From Elusimicrobia bacterium CG08_land_8_20_14_0_20_59_10 (GTDB taxonomy: Bacteria; Elusimicrobiota; Elusimicrobia; Elusimicrobiales; UBA9959), in NCBI GenBank assembly GCA_002779045.1, contig PEXO01000085.1, positions 1 through 6,781 on the forward strand: 6,781 nucleotides of DNA. Reading direction: 5' to 3'. Below are positions 1 to 5,438 of this stretch, piece by piece. The notes under the pieces are model-generated. The model did no database searches, was not told where the DNA came from, and worked only from the letters and a program-made list of their open reading frames with translations. The number at the start of each line of letters is the position of its first letter. The stretch's first letter is position 1. Made by a program: the position numbers and the translations under genes.

Positions 1-3
1 TAT

Positions 4-10
4 CCTCCTT
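4..10 (-). promoter_or_regulatory. Ribosome binding site of a minus-strand gene starting just outside the window
   Basis: Read on the minus strand, these bases are AAGGAGG, a perfect Shine-Dalgarno core, followed by ATA at the window edge. A start codon would be expected within a few bases to the left of position 1. No other part of that gene is visible. It would be divergent from the small repeat-protein gene at 227. Confidence 0.6.
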
Positions 11-12
11 AT

Positions 13-18
13 TAAAAT
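13..18 (+). promoter_or_regulatory. Possible -10 box (TAAAAT) for the structured leader
   Basis: TAAAAT matches the sigma-70 -10 consensus at 5 of 6 positions. It sits about 20 nt before the first hairpin of the leader, so a transcript starting near 25 would contain all three hairpins and then the repeat-protein gene. The -35 box would lie outside the window, so this is only a candidate. I found no better promoter between 120 and 208. Confidence 0.2.
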
Positions 19-34
19 GCCACAAGGTAGTAAA

Positions 35-122
35 GGCCTATGGCCGGCCGGGCATAGTGCCCAGCAGGCATATAGGTACGCTATTGTTCAGCGTGCTTTC
101 GGGCCTATGCGCGTATGGGTCC
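35..122 (+). other. Structured leader: three consecutive hairpins, possible regulatory RNA
   Basis: The 208 nt before the first gene contain three adjacent stem-loops. Stem 1 pairs 38-45 with 50-57 (CTATGGCC with GGGCATAG, one mismatch). Stem 2 pairs 76-82 with 90-96 (7 bp, one G-U, loop ATTGTTC). Stem 3 pairs 101-109 with 114-122 (9 bp, three G-U pairs, loop CGCG). The G-U pairs in stems 2 and 3 become A-C mismatches on the opposite strand, so the structure is only good as plus-strand RNA. The octamer GGCCTATG occurs twice (35-42 and 102-109). No T-tract follows stem 3, so this is not a simple terminator. I do not recognise a known riboswitch class. It could be a 5' leader of the repeat-protein gene or an independent small RNA. 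The stretch 123-208 shows nothing further apart from the ribosome binding site described separately. Confidence 0.35.
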
Positions 123-213
123 AATAACTTTTGTCCTTTCCCCATTAGGCGCATCACAAGAAAGGAAATATAGGACATACTATTACCAGTAAGAGATAGC
201 CAATAAAAATGTC

Positions 214-220
214 AGGGAGG
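214..220 (+). promoter_or_regulatory. Ribosome binding site that fixes a GTG start
   Basis: AGGGAGG lies 6 nt before the GTG at 227. The upstream in-frame ATG at 209 has no Shine-Dalgarno sequence and would place this strong site inside the coding region. The GTG also gives a cleaner signal peptide. Confidence 0.7.
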
Positions 221-226
221 AAAAAA

Positions 227-775
227 GTGAAAATATTACTCAGCCTGGCCCTTGCGGCCATACCCGCGGCAGTTTCAGCTCAGACAGTCTCGAATACGCT
301 CGGCCTGGTGCAGGACCTGAGCGTTTCTGCGGTTTCCAGTTCGAACCTTAAGAAGGCGCGTGAGGATTCCGGCAAGCCGTTCAACGGGGACCATAACAAT
401 CCCGGCCATAGCGGCAATCCCGGCCACGGGAATCCCCCGGCCAATCCTCCCGGCCATAGTAACCCCGGCAACCATAACAACCCGGGCAACCATAATAACC
501 CCGGCAATCATGTCAATCCCGGCAACCATCCGGTGCAGCCCCCGGTGGTGATCCCTCATAACCCGTACGGTCCCGGTTATAATGATCCGTTCCACCCCGG
601 ATATAATGATCCGTTCTACCCCGGTTATAATGATCCCTACTACCCGGGCGGCTATTATCCCGGTTCCGGCCATCACGATACGGTGCCGGTCGTTTCCGGT
701 CCCATGAGCGCCGGTGCCGTGATCATAGGTGTGATCGCCGTGGCGGCGCTGGTGCTGCTGCTGGTCCTGCTCTGA
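227..775 (+). CDS. Exported Asn/Pro/Gly/His-repeat protein with C-terminal membrane helix
   Basis: I do not recognise a family. From the GTG start the product is 182 residues (188 if the ATG at 209 were used). Residues 1-18 are a classic signal peptide (Lys2, hydrophobic core, ending VSA before Gln19). Residues 19-54 are a short polar stretch rich in Ser and Val. Residues 55-101 are low complexity and built on NPGH/NPGNH, ending in four 6-residue units of the type xNPGNH. Residues 116-139 are three 8-residue units PGYNDPFY. About twelve histidines lie between residues 55 and 155 and there is no cysteine. The last 22 residues form one hydrophobic helix that runs to the C-terminus with no positive tail, unlike PEP-CTERM or LPXTG sorting signals. 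The likely product is a surface or periplasmic, membrane-tethered, disordered protein. His-rich repeats could bind metal and Tyr/Pro-rich repeats could self-associate, but both are guesses. It is monocistronic, with a strong terminator 20 nt downstream. Confidence 0.75.
   Translation: MKILLSLALAAIPAAVSAQTVSNTLGLVQDLSVSAVSSSNLKKAREDSGKPFNGDHNNPGHSGNPGHGNPPANPPGHSNPGNHNNPGNHNNPGNHVNPGNHPVQPPVVIPHNPYGPGYNDPFHPGYNDPFYPGYNDPYYPGGYYPGSGHHDTVPVVSGPMSAGAVIIGVIAVAALVLLLVLL
389..529 (+). repeat. Coding tandem repeat, NPGH/NPGNH units
   Basis: The repeat starts irregularly (HNNPGHSGNPGHGN) and becomes regular at 458-529, with four 18-nt units each encoding xNPGNH. The units differ at synonymous third positions (CCC or CCG, AAC or AAT), so the protein sequence is better preserved than the DNA. 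That pattern suggests selection on the peptide rather than very recent slippage. Confidence 0.85.
572..643 (+). repeat. Coding tandem repeat, three 24-nt PGYNDPFY units
   Basis: Three consecutive 24-nt units encode PGYNDPFH, PGYNDPFY and PGYNDPYY, followed by a degenerate PGGYYPG. DNA identity between units is high, with differences in only a few positions. The TATAAT strings inside each unit are Tyr-Asn codons and not promoters. Confidence 0.9.
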
Positions 776-795
776 GACTGACCCGCAGGCTTAAG

Positions 796-827
796 AACGT
801 CCCCCGTTGCCCGGGGGACGTTTTTTT
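796..827 (+). terminator. Rho-independent terminator of the repeat-protein gene
   Basis: AACGTCCCCC (796-805) pairs perfectly with GGGGGACGTT (813-822) around a 7-nt loop, and the stem runs into a T-tract at 821-827. It lies 20 nt after the stop codon. On the minus strand the stem is not followed by a U-run, so it should not efficiently terminate the convergent glycosyltransferase gene. Confidence 0.93.
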
Positions 828-871
828 GCGTCGTTTTGCTGTAAAGGTATAATGCGGACTACCGCGCCGGG

Positions 872-1888
872 CTACTTCGGCGACAGCATTCTTTTGACGG
901 TGCCCAGAACGGTCTCCACCCTGACGGCGGAGATGGGCGCGCCGGGGGGGGAGAGAACGGCGAAGGGGCGGTTGGGGGCGTCCAGCCATTCGGCCGCGCG
1001 GCGCTCTCCGCGGCCGTCATGGTCGCTCATTACGCAGGCATAAGGGCGGCCGCACATGTGGAAGATGTGCGCGGGGCCGCAGTCATTGCCCACGGCGCCG
1101 GCCGCTGCGAAAGCGGCCGCCGCCAGGTCGGGCAGCGCCGCGCCTGAGAGTATGCGCGACCTGGGGGCCGGGCCGGAGGCCAGGATCTTTTTTTCAAGTC
1201 CCGCCTCCTGCGGACCGAGTATCCATAAAAAATTCAGTTCCGCGTCCAGCGCGGCCAGCTTTCCGCACAGCTCAAGATAGTTGTCCTCTCCCCAGCGCTT
1301 GAAGTCCCCGGCGCCGCCGCCGGGAAGCACCGCCAGCGTACGGCCCCATGACGTCGTGGACAGCTTAGCGCGCGCTGCCGCCTCCCGGAACCAGCCGTCC
1401 AGGGGAACGTTCCCCGCCGCCGAGGCCTCCAGCAGCAAGGTCAAATATTTGCGGGCCCGGTAGATGCCGCTGTTCTGCGGAACAATGTGCGAGTACAGGA
1501 GCCGCCCCAGCCAGGAATGATAGCCGGCGGAGTGCGGTAACCGGCAGGAAGCCACGGCCAGGTCCAGTCCGCGCGAGGCGGGGCGCAGCACGAACACCAG
1601 CTGCGGAGCGATGCCCAGCAGCGTGCGCCTTATGCCGGAGAAACTCCATTTGTAAAGGACGAACTCATCGGCGGCCCCGGCCCGGGCCAGCAGTTCCATA
1701 GCAGGGGCGGGCGAGAGAACTACCAGCTTCGCGCCCGGGTAGACCCGGCGCAGGGCGTGCAGGAAAGGGAGATGCACTATGATGGCCCCGAAAAAAGGCT
1801 TCTTTTCCAGGAAGACCGCTATGGTCTTCACATCCGTGCGCAGGGGCGGCAGGAAACCGGCCAGGGAGTCCGAAGCGGCAGCCGTCAT
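872..1888 (-). CDS. Glycosyltransferase family 9 (heptosyltransferase-like) protein
   Basis: This 338-residue protein has the length and two-domain layout of GT9, the ADP-heptose:LPS heptosyltransferase family. These enzymes are cytosolic GT-B enzymes that add sugars to lipopolysaccharide core. Visible marks are the N-terminal strand and helix (IAVFLEKK...LPFLHALRRVYPGAKLVVL, residues 23-58), the second-domain nucleotide-sugar segment LPGGGAGDFKRWGEDNY (188-204, with Lys198), and the family signature VGNDCGPAH (266-274, with Asp269). The N-terminal motif is odd. Where the family has G-D-x-x-x-x-L/T-P, this protein has GAIIVHLP (34-41), so the Asp proposed as catalytic base in WaaC (Asp13) is Ala35 here. 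About 20 extra residues precede the first strand, and a later GTG start (Val20) is possible. A C8 run lies near the 3' end. The promoter and a short 5' hairpin lie upstream at 1915-1978. The donor sugar cannot be assigned, and a degenerate or non-heptosyl activity is possible. Confidence 0.88.
   Translation of the reverse strand: MTAAASDSLAGFLPPLRTDVKTIAVFLEKKPFFGAIIVHLPFLHALRRVYPGAKLVVLSPAPAMELLARAGAADEFVLYKWSFSGIRRTLLGIAPQLVFVLRPASRGLDLAVASCRLPHSAGYHSWLGRLLYSHIVPQNSGIYRARKYLTLLLEASAAGNVPLDGWFREAAARAKLSTTSWGRTLAVLPGGGAGDFKRWGEDNYLELCGKLAALDAELNFLWILGPQEAGLEKKILASGPAPRSRILSGAALPDLAAAAFAAAGAVGNDCGPAHIFHMCGRPYACVMSDHDGRGERRAAEWLDAPNRPFAVLSPPGAPISAVRVETVLGTVKRMLSPK
944..951 (-). repeat. C8 homopolymer in the glycosyltransferase gene
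   Basis: Eight consecutive G on the plus strand (C in the coding strand) encode part of Ser-Pro-Pro at residues 313-315 of the GT9 protein. A one-base slip would change only the last 24 or so residues. Confidence 0.9.
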
Positions 1889-1914
1889 ATAAAAATACAG
1901 TCTCTCATATTTTT

Positions 1915-1940
1915 GCGCGTCCCGGAATTACGCTCCGCGC
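1915..1940 (-). other. Hairpin in the 5' leader of the glycosyltransferase gene
   Basis: GCGCG (1915-1919) pairs with CGCGC (1936-1940) around a 16-nt loop, between the predicted start of transcription (near 1944) and the ATG at 1888. There is no strong Shine-Dalgarno at normal distance before that ATG. The nearest purine run, GAGAG, lies about 13 nt away. The stem is short and the role unknown. Confidence 0.25.
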
Positions 1941-1950
1941 TCTTTTTGCT

Positions 1951-1978
1951 ATTATAGCGAATAACCTGCGCCTGACAC
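1951..1978 (-). promoter_or_regulatory. Sigma-70-type promoter for the glycosyltransferase
   Basis: On the minus strand there is a perfect TATAAT (1951-1956), a 16-nt spacer and GTGTCA (1973-1978), which matches TTGACA at 4 of 6 positions. Transcription would begin near 1944 and leave a leader of about 55 nt. Confidence 0.55.
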
Positions 1979-1991
1979 CGGTCCATAACAG

Positions 1992-2018
1992 TTGACAGTA
2001 AATGTGCGGGTGTATTAT
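1992..2018 (+). promoter_or_regulatory. Sigma-70-type promoter for the hydrolase-like gene
   Basis: A perfect TTGACA (1992-1997) is followed after 15 nt by TATTAT (2013-2018), which matches the -10 consensus at 5 of 6 positions. It is back to back with the glycosyltransferase promoter, with 13 nt between their -35 boxes. The pentamer TGACA occurs at 1973-1977 and again at 1993-1997, exactly 20 nt apart on the same strand. This could be chance or a regulator site on one face of the helix. Confidence 0.6.
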
Positions 2019-2067
2019 CATTTGAACAGGCCTTCTTAACGGGTAAGCGTTATTTTTGGGATGCCAT

Positions 2068-3105
2068 ATGAAAAGACTGGTCGTTTTTATAATTTTTTTC
2101 TCTTTCTTCTGCGGGATCGTCTTTATCCTTGTGCGCCAGTCCAAGGCGGCCGCCGTGCGCGGGGTGCTTAGCTTTAAAATGGCCAAGCTGGTTTCCGAAT
2201 GGGACGCGCAGGGGGTTACGCAGGCGTACCGGAAAGTTACCATGGTGGTGAGCGACACGGAAATAATAGACCCGGTGGTGAACTTGTCTTTGCAGGACTC
2301 GCTCGACGGCGCGGCTGAGCCGTCCGGCTGGGGCGGGGAGATGACGCAGGCGGAGAAGGGGCCGTCGGCCTGGAAGAAGCTGTCCTCACGGATGAACCGG
2401 ACTTTTTTCCGGGGCAGCATGGCCGTGGTCGGGAATACGGAATTCTCCGGGGCTTTTTCCGGCGTGCCCGATACGCTTATCTGGTGCCACCGGGGAACCG
2501 CGACCGTCAGCGAAGAGGAGATGGAGCGCGAATTCGTCAAGGCCGTTCTTAAGGCGAGCGAAGCCGGAGCCGAGGTGAGGATAGTTACGCACGGGTATTC
2601 CGCCGCGCCGGCCCTGAAAGCCGTTAACAGTCTGAAAGATGTTACGCGCGCGGGGCGGGGGGTGTTCGTAAGCCGGCTGGTGGCCGTTAATATGAACAGG
2701 GCAAAACTGCGAAAGCTGGACCCGGTATATTTCAGGGATTTTACCCGCATGAGGAACCTTAATGAATGGGTTAATATCTGGCCGCCGCCGTCGGGGGGCG
2801 GGGCCAGGAATGTGGAGATCCTCAGCCCGTCAAGCGACGGAGTTAAATATTCCAGCTACGAGATCTTACAAGCGCTGGGTGTGCGGGAGCGGGTTTCCAT
2901 AAGGGAGATAGCGCAGCTGGCAAAAGAGCTTGTACAGAACGTTCCCGCCATGGAGCAGACGCTGGCATATTGGAAACAGGCCGCCGCCGGGGTTCGAAAT
3001 GGAACGGCGCCGGCGGATACCGGCGGGCCGAAAGGCCGCGACTACCAGCGGGAAGCGCCTGAAGAAGAGTTCCCCGCCGGCGGGAAACCCCCTCCCCGGC
3101 TGTAG
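2068..3105 (+). CDS. Membrane-anchored alpha/beta-hydrolase (lipase)-like protein
   Basis: I do not recognise a named family. The ATG at 2068 is preferred to the in-frame TTG at 2056: GGGA lies 6 nt before it and it starts a clean signal-anchor (Lys2-Arg3, then a hydrophobic core over residues 4-22). The product is 345 residues, mostly outside the cytoplasm. The middle looks like an alpha/beta hydrolase. Residues 135-141 (DTLIWCH) resemble an early strand ending near the oxyanion region. A helix (148-167) and strand (VRIVT, 170-174) then lead to HGYSAAPALKAV (175-186). Here Gly176-Tyr-Ser178-Ala-Ala180 fits the small-x-nucleophile-x-small elbow, with Ala in place of the usual final Gly. SRLVAVNMN (202-210) and VEILSPSSDGVKY (249-261) could be later strands, with Asp257 a possible acid. 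The catalytic His is not evident. Residues 312-345 are a Pro/Gly-rich, probably disordered tail. The substrate is unknown. The gene may be co-transcribed with the RDD-pilin gene 70 nt downstream. Confidence 0.6.
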   Translation: MKRLVVFIIFFSFFCGIVFILVRQSKAAAVRGVLSFKMAKLVSEWDAQGVTQAYRKVTMVVSDTEIIDPVVNLSLQDSLDGAAEPSGWGGEMTQAEKGPSAWKKLSSRMNRTFFRGSMAVVGNTEFSGAFSGVPDTLIWCHRGTATVSEEEMEREFVKAVLKASEAGAEVRIVTHGYSAAPALKAVNSLKDVTRAGRGVFVSRLVAVNMNRAKLRKLDPVYFRDFTRMRNLNEWVNIWPPPSGGGARNVEILSPSSDGVKYSSYEILQALGVRERVSIREIAQLAKELVQNVPAMEQTLAYWKQAAAGVRNGTAPADTGGPKGRDYQREAPEEEFPAGGKPPPRL

Positions 3106-3165
3106 CCCTCCTTTTTCGTCCGCCCGGCGGTTCCTATTTTGCTAGTATTACCAAAACAGGTTGGC

Positions 3166-3171
3166 AGGAGG
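3166..3171 (+). promoter_or_regulatory. Ribosome binding site deciding the RDD-pilin start
   Basis: AGGAGG ends 4 nt before the ATG at 3176. The upstream in-frame TTG at 3161 would put this site inside the gene, so 3176 is the start. The 70-nt gap after the hydrolase-like gene shows no convincing terminator and only weak promoter-like AT-rich patches around 3132-3150. Confidence 0.75.
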
Positions 3172-3175
3172 CACT

Positions 3176-4096
3176 ATGGAACCCAACGAGAACATCGAGC
3201 AGGCGGCTGCTATGCCGGTAGTGCCGGAGCCCGCGCCGGCCGCGGAAAAATATGCCGGTTTCTGGATAAGGGCACTGGCGATCACCCTCGACGGGGTGGT
3301 CCAGGTCTTTCTCGGGGGTTTAGCGGGGCTGGTTCTCGCCCTTTCCCTGCCGGGCGGCACGAACAACACATTGTATACCGCGGCCGCTACCGTTCTGGGG
3401 GTGGCTTATTATGTCGGGATGCACGGGGCTTATGGGCAAACCCTGGGCAAAATGGCGTTCAATATTAAAGTGCTGCAGGCTTCGGGCGAACCGCTGGACT
3501 ACGAGACCGCCTTTGTGCGCTGGCTGGGCACCGTTGCGAACATGTTCACCCTGGGCATAGGTTATTTAATGGCCGGTTTTAAGAGCAATAAGCGCGGTTT
3601 ACACGACGTGATAGCGGGCACGAAAGTGGTCTATATCGGCAAACCCAGCACGGCGCTGGTGATAATAATGTCGCTTTTCTTCTTCGGGGGGTTCATTATC
3701 CTTCCCATTGGGGCGGCCATAGCCATCCCCAAGTTCGCCGGGCTGTCGAGCAAAGCGAAGGAAGGTGCTACGAAAGGAAGTCTCTCGTCTCTCCGTTCCG
3801 CCCTGATGATCTATTACGGCGAAAGTGAGGGGAAGTTCCCGGCCTCGCTGGAAGAATTGACCCGTGACGGCAGATCTCTCAAAGCGATACCGGCATGTAA
3901 ATGCCCCCCGCATCACCCGGCTTCGAACGAGGTTGTGACCATTACCGAAAGCGACGGGGAAAACCTGGAAGTGTTCCTGAGCGACAGCGGCAAGTGGATC
4001 TATATGGCCGATCCTGAAAGCAAGGACTGGGGGTCAGTGATGGTCGACTGCAACCACAAGGACAGCAGGGGCCAAAAAAAGTGGTATGAATACTGA
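3176..4096 (+). CDS. RDD-domain membrane protein fused to a type IV pilin-like domain
   Basis: The product is 306 residues. After a Pro/Ala-rich, charged N-terminus (1-24) comes an RDD domain. It shows YAGFWIRALAITLDG (26-40, with Arg32 and Asp39), GQTLGKMAFNIKVL (87-100), FVRWLG (113-118) and KRGLHDVIAGTKVVY (139-153), the normal order of RDD motifs. Likely membrane spans are about 41-59, 66-83, 116-134 and 160-184. The last span runs directly into AIAIPKFAGLSSKAKEGATKG (181-201) and SLRSALMIYYGESEGKFPASLEEL (205-228). This is the post-leader part of a GspG/PilA-type pseudopilin, and it ends in a globular tail with Cys241, Cys243 and Cys292. The prepilin peptidase site (G followed by FTLIE, with Glu5) is absent, so this pilin-like domain cannot be processed normally and would stay anchored outside the membrane. 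RDD proteins have diverse or unknown roles and some are linked to transport. A sensor, a pilus-assembly partner or a decoy role would all be inference. The domain calls are firm and the function is not. Confidence 0.88.
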   Translation: MEPNENIEQAAAMPVVPEPAPAAEKYAGFWIRALAITLDGVVQVFLGGLAGLVLALSLPGGTNNTLYTAAATVLGVAYYVGMHGAYGQTLGKMAFNIKVLQASGEPLDYETAFVRWLGTVANMFTLGIGYLMAGFKSNKRGLHDVIAGTKVVYIGKPSTALVIIMSLFFFGGFIILPIGAAIAIPKFAGLSSKAKEGATKGSLSSLRSALMIYYGESEGKFPASLEELTRDGRSLKAIPACKCPPHHPASNEVVTITESDGENLEVFLSDSGKWIYMADPESKDWGSVMVDCNHKDSRGQKKWYEY

Positions 4097-4100
4097 CCCC
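4030..4100 (+). repeat. Inverted repeat spanning the RDD-pilin stop codon
   Basis: GGGGTCAGT (4030-4038) is the exact reverse complement of ACTGACCCC (4092-4100), with two more pairs possible (CT 4027-4028 with AG 4101-4102) around a bulged G. The stop codon TGA is inside the right arm. No T-run follows, so it is not a classic terminator. In the 50-nt gap to the convergent methyltransferase I see no other terminator. The match may be chance. Confidence 0.3.
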
Positions 4101-4146
4101 AGCGACTTCCGCCCCGCGGTTTGAAGGCCCGGCAGCCGCTTTCCGG

Positions 4147-5430
4147 TTACTTTTCTTTTTCGAATACCAGCAGGGTTTCCGCGTGCGGCGTGTTGGGATA
4201 GAAATCAAAGCCGGCCGAGCGGATTATTTTATATTTTTCAAGGAAGAAGGCCGCGTCCCTGCCCTGCGTTATGGGGTTGCAGGAAAGATAGATTATCCGT
4301 CCGGGCAGCAGTTCCATTATCCGCTTTATCACCTTGTTGTGCAGGCCCGCGCGCGGCGGGTCCAGCACCAGTATATCCGTGCCGTCGAAAAGCCCTTCGG
4401 CTGTCTTTTCCGAGAGGGAACAGACCATCTCGAAATTGGAAGCGCCGTTGGCCTGCGCGTTGAGCGCGGCGTACCTGGCCGAGTTGGCGGAGGATTCCAC
4501 CGCGATCACTTTGTCCGCCAGGTCGCGCAGCGTAAGGCCTATCACTCCTACGCCCGAATAAAGGTCCGTGAGCCTGGCGCATTTGAAGGCCGCGCCGCGT
4601 ATCTCTTCCAGCGCTTTGGCGAACAGCTCTACGTTGTTCTGGAAGAAGCAGTCGAAGCCGTAGGAGAATTTGCCGCCGAGTATTTCTTCCGTCACGAAGT
4701 CGTTGCCCCAGGCCTTTACTATCCCGTCCACCTGGCTGACCGAACTGACCGGATCGGAATAAACAGCCAGGAAACCGTCCAGGCCTTCAAGCTTCATCCC
4801 GGGCAGGTCGATGTCCCGGCGCTTCAGGTAAAGGGCGGCCACGCGCGAGCCGGGATTCCCGGCTTCACGTATTATGAGGGTCTTCAGGTCCGCGGTTGAG
4901 AGGTTAAGGCCGTTGATGACCTTCAATATCCTGTCCGCCGCGGCGTTGGCCTCCGGGCTTATCAGCGCGCAGCCCGCGGGCAGCAGGTACTTTTCACGGT
5001 AGTTCCCGCGCTTGTGGAAAGCAAAGGAAAGCTTTCCCGGCTCTCCTGCAAAGCCGTATTCTATCTTCGTGCGGTAGCCGAAGGTCTTTTGCGCGCCATA
5101 GAACTTGTCCAGCCGGATGGTTTCCCTGGTGGTCTGGTAAAGCAGGTCCTCTATCAGGCCCTTCTTCGTTTCGCACTGGAAAGCGTAGTCCATCACCTGC
5201 CAGGGGGAGCAGCTCAGGTAATGGTCTTCCACCGGCGGGATCCGTTTAGGGGAGGGGACCAGGATCTCCAGCAGTTCCGCCTCGATAAAATTGCGCTTCT
5301 CTATTACCGTCCTCACCCTGGCGGTCTCGTCGGGCAGCACTCCGTAGCAGAACACCACCTTGCCGTCCGAACGGCCGAGGGCTTTTCCTTCTCCCACTAT
5401 TTTCTTGAACTCGACGGTCAGTTCGCGCAT
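4147..5430 (-). CDS. TrmA/RlmD-family SAM-dependent RNA uracil-C5 methyltransferase
   Basis: The product is 427 residues, close to RlmD (RumA, 433). An N-terminal TRAM-like beta-barrel (about 1-57) is followed by the central domain and a Rossmann methyltransferase domain. Visible catalytic parts are FFQNN (262-266, with the SAM-contacting Gln264), motif I DLYSGVGVIGL (289-299), acidic VESS (311-314), DPPRAG (357-362), the nucleophile Cys384 in YLSCNP, and Glu418 in PHAETLLVF, the expected general base. The enzyme forms 5-methyluridine in 23S rRNA or tRNA, and the exact uridine cannot be told from sequence. The RlmD iron-sulfur pattern C-x5-C-x2-C is missing. That segment reads HYLSCSPWQVMDY (70-82), leaving only Cys74 nearby plus Cys154 (LPAGC), which corresponds to the distal ligand. 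The cluster is therefore probably absent or altered. The ATG at 5430 has AAGGA about 5 nt upstream. The long plus-strand open frame at 4183-4899 is a shadow. Confidence 0.95.
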   Translation of the reverse strand: MRELTVEFKKIVGEGKALGRSDGKVVFCYGVLPDETARVRTVIEKRNFIEAELLEILVPSPKRIPPVEDHYLSCSPWQVMDYAFQCETKKGLIEDLLYQTTRETIRLDKFYGAQKTFGYRTKIEYGFAGEPGKLSFAFHKRGNYREKYLLPAGCALISPEANAAADRILKVINGLNLSTADLKTLIIREAGNPGSRVAALYLKRRDIDLPGMKLEGLDGFLAVYSDPVSSVSQVDGIVKAWGNDFVTEEILGGKFSYGFDCFFQNNVELFAKALEEIRGAAFKCARLTDLYSGVGVIGLTLRDLADKVIAVESSANSARYAALNAQANGASNFEMVCSLSEKTAEGLFDGTDILVLDPPRAGLHNKVIKRIMELLPGRIIYLSCNPITQGRDAAFFLEKYKIIRSAGFDFYPNTPHAETLLVFEKEK

Positions 5431-5438
5431 AAAAATCC

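Noticed and set aside
209..226. ATG at 209 as start of the repeat protein
   Set aside because: There is no Shine-Dalgarno before it, and the strong AGGGAGG at 214-220 would be internal. The GTG at 227 fits better.
577..631. Three TATAAT -10-like boxes
   Set aside because: They are Tyr-Asn codons repeated in the PGYNDPFY units.
275..676. Minus-strand open frames opposite the repeat protein
   Set aside because: They are antisense reflections of the tandem repeats, have no ribosome binding site and give repetitive low-complexity peptides.
848..853. TATAAT on the plus strand after the terminator
   Set aside because: There is no acceptable -35 box (best TTGCGT at 16 nt), and it would only transcribe antisense to the GT9 gene. 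Too weak to call.
1905..2750. 281-residue minus-strand open frame
   Set aside because: It lies opposite the hydrolase-like gene and across the divergent promoters. It has low-complexity Ser/Thr/Arg-rich composition and no recognisable domain.
3073..3084. Perfect palindrome CCCGCCGGCGGG as a terminator
   Set aside because: It lies inside the coding end of the hydrolase-like gene, has no loop and no adjacent T-run. It is a GC-rich codon effect.
4183..4899. 238-residue plus-strand open frame
   Set aside because: It is entirely antisense to the well-supported RNA methyltransferase and is an artefact of GC-rich codon use.
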